In this document: positions 5,793 through 6,822 of the stretch, piece by piece
Position numbering within the stretch: the first letter of the stretch is position 1
Layout: each line of letters begins with the position of its first letter
Source: Cyanobacteria bacterium K_DeepCast_35m_m2_023
GTDB lineage: Bacteria > Cyanobacteriota > Cyanobacteriia > PCC-6307 > Cyanobiaceae
DNA: 6,822 nucleotides
Assembly: GCA_016882345.1 (NCBI GenBank)
Contig: VGQR01000107.1
Span: 1 to 6,822, forward strand
Direction of reading: 5' to 3'
Translations under genes and position numbers: made by a program
The notes under the pieces: model-generated
What the model was told of the DNA's origin: nothing
The model's database searches: none
The model's input: the letters and a program-made list of their open reading frames with translations, nothing else

Positions 5793-6773
5793 CTAACAAC
5801 TGCGCAACACCGCTGAGTCGATCTGCTGCTGCAGCAACGCCGCCCGGGCACGGAGGCCAGGCGGCAGACCCGCAATCCAGCGCGCATGGACGGCCAAGCG
5901 GGGCTTCAGCTGCCAACCGGCATCCGCCAGCACGGCCTGCAAGCGACCCGGACTGTGCTGGGGATAGGCGGGATTGATGACATCGTGGCTGTCGATGCCC
6001 CCCAGGTCATCAATGCCCGCCTCGAGCGCCTGGTGCAACTGCGCAAGCGGCCAGAGGTTGGGCGGCAGCTGCAAATGCACCTCGGCCGGCAGGATCTGTC
6101 GCGCCAGAGCGATGGTCTCCAGCAACGCGTCGCGGTCGGCCGGTGACAGGGGCTCGGCCCGGTCACCATCGGGGCGCCAGGGTTGCAAGATCACCTCTTG
6201 GATGTGACCCCACTGGCTCTGCAGCAACGCCAGCAGCTCGAGCGCTTCACAGCGCTGCTGAGCCGTTTCGCCCAGGCCCAGCAGCAGGCCGGTGGTCCAG
6301 GGAATACCCAGTCGACCAGCCAGCTCGAGCTGGCCCAGCCGCACATCCAGGGCCTTGCTGGGGGCGTGGCGATGGGCCCGGTCATGGGCAGGGCTGAGTC
6401 CCTCAAGCATCAGCCCCATCGACGGATTGCACCGCGCCAGGGCGGCCATCTCGAAGCGGCTCAGGGGACCGGCATTGGTGTGGGGGAGGCGGCCTTGCGC
6501 CACAGCCAACTGGGACAACCGCAACAGGCGCCCGAACCAGGCCGAGCGGTTGGGCGCCGTTGCTGCCACCTCACCGCTGAGCAGCAGCACTTCGAGGGCC
6601 GCAGGCCTTGACTGCAACTGCTGTTGCGCCTCGTGGTCGCTCAGCCAGACCTCGCCGTGCAGGGGCCGGCGGAAGCTGCAGTAGGCGCAGGCGTTGAAGC
6701 ACGCCTGGGTTGGCACCAGGGTGACGCTGGGACTCCAGGTCACCACCCTGTTGCGATACCGCTGGGAGGGCAT
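5793..6773 (-). CDS. cofG: 7,8-didemethyl-8-hydroxy-5-deazariboflavin (F0) synthase subunit CofG
   Basis: A 326-residue radical SAM protein of the usual CofG length. CofG works with CofH to join a ribityl-aminouracil-tyrosine adduct into F0, the deazaflavin ring. In cyanobacteria F0 serves as antenna chromophore of DNA photolyases. The N-terminus VTWSPSVTLVPTQ leads into the cluster motif C25-FNA-C29-AY-C32 followed by SFRRP. HTNAGPLS (98-105), MGLMLEGLSP (119-128) and TTGLLLGLGET (160-170) are barrel segments of the family, and DDLGGIDSHDVINP (255-268) matches the CofG C-terminal signature DWGGISPxTxDxVNP in outline. It starts at the ATG at 6771-6773, preceded by a hairpin rather than a Shine-Dalgarno. 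CofH is not in the window; in cyanobacteria it is a separate gene. The second gene of the probable operon is the radical SAM protein 9 nt downstream. Confidence 0.92.
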   Translation of the reverse strand: MPSQRYRNRVVTWSPSVTLVPTQACFNACAYCSFRRPLHGEVWLSDHEAQQQLQSRPAALEVLLLSGEVAATAPNRSAWFGRLLRLSQLAVAQGRLPHTNAGPLSRFEMAALARCNPSMGLMLEGLSPAHDRAHRHAPSKALDVRLGQLELAGRLGIPWTTGLLLGLGETAQQRCEALELLALLQSQWGHIQEVILQPWRPDGDRAEPLSPADRDALLETIALARQILPAEVHLQLPPNLWPLAQLHQALEAGIDDLGGIDSHDVINPAYPQHSPGRLQAVLADAGWQLKPRLAVHARWIAGLPPGLRARAALLQQQIDSAVLRSC

Positions 6774-6775
6774 TG

Positions 6776-6790
6776 ATCAGCCGCGCTGAT
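6776..6790 (-). repeat. Hairpin immediately before the cofG start codon
   Basis: ATCAGC (6776-6781) and GCTGAT (6785-6790) are perfect inverted arms with a 3-base loop, ending 2 nt upstream of the cofG ATG. A further ATCAG at 6798-6802 can pair with the same CTGAT (6786-6790), so two hairpins exclude each other. If transcribed, this would sit in the ribosome-binding region. Whether it regulates cofG is not known. The remaining bases to 6822 could hold the last codons of an upstream minus-strand gene (stop at 6799-6801) but are too short to call. Confidence 0.35.
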
Positions 6791-6822
6791 GGGAGAGATC
6801 AGGAATTGTGGTCCCGCCGGAG

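Noticed and set aside
5004..5816. A 270-codon plus-strand open frame opposite the large radical SAM gene
   Set aside because: The minus-strand frame carries clear family motifs across its length; this one shows none and even crosses the cofG/radical SAM junction.
6789..6822. A possible plus-strand gene starting ATGGGAGAG at 6789, or the end of a minus-strand gene at 6799-6822
   Set aside because: Too few codons are present and there is no motif; either is possible but cannot be supported.

Overview
The window reads as GC-rich chromosomal DNA from a picocyanobacterium of the Cyanobium/Synechococcus (alpha-cyanobacterial) type. This rests on gene content: a cyanobacterial-style LL-diaminopimelate aminotransferase (DapL), a ClpS of the cyanobacterial type, CofG (deazaflavin synthesis, used by cyanobacteria for photolyase chromophores) and a radical SAM protein resembling one annotated in cyanobacteria for photosystem II high-light acclimation. 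No RNA gene, insertion sequence, CRISPR array or phage gene was seen.

Layout. Minus strand, left edge: an AbrB-type antitoxin (589-834) and a PIN-domain toxin (182-586) form one toxin-antitoxin pair. It is followed by the first 38 codons of a radical SAM protein (1-115, running off the left edge). Plus strand, centre: dapL (951-2186), clpS (2245-2637) and a CPBP-family membrane protease (2642-3454) run in one direction, clpS and the protease gene being 4 nt apart. A second toxin-antitoxin pair follows, with a ribbon-helix-helix antitoxin (3483-3716) overlapping a PIN toxin (3703-4158). Minus strand, right: cofG (5793-6773) and a large radical SAM protein (4173-5783), 9 nt apart, form a likely operon that converges on the second toxin gene with a 14-nt gap.

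How the parts fit. The core genes cover lysine/peptidoglycan precursor synthesis (DapL), adaptor-directed proteolysis (ClpS), membrane proteolysis (CPBP) and radical SAM chemistry (three proteins, all on the minus strand). Two unrelated VapBC-type modules lie on either side of the dapL-clpS-CPBP block, and each has a small dyad just upstream of its antitoxin that could be the autoregulatory operator. They look like accessory insertions among housekeeping genes, but that needs comparison with related genomes.

The window is mostly explained by known families. I did not find a clearly new system. The most interesting points are the cofG/radical SAM pairing, the paired toxin-antitoxin modules with candidate operators, the altered substrate-pocket residues of ClpS, and the apparent TTG start of the truncated radical SAM gene.
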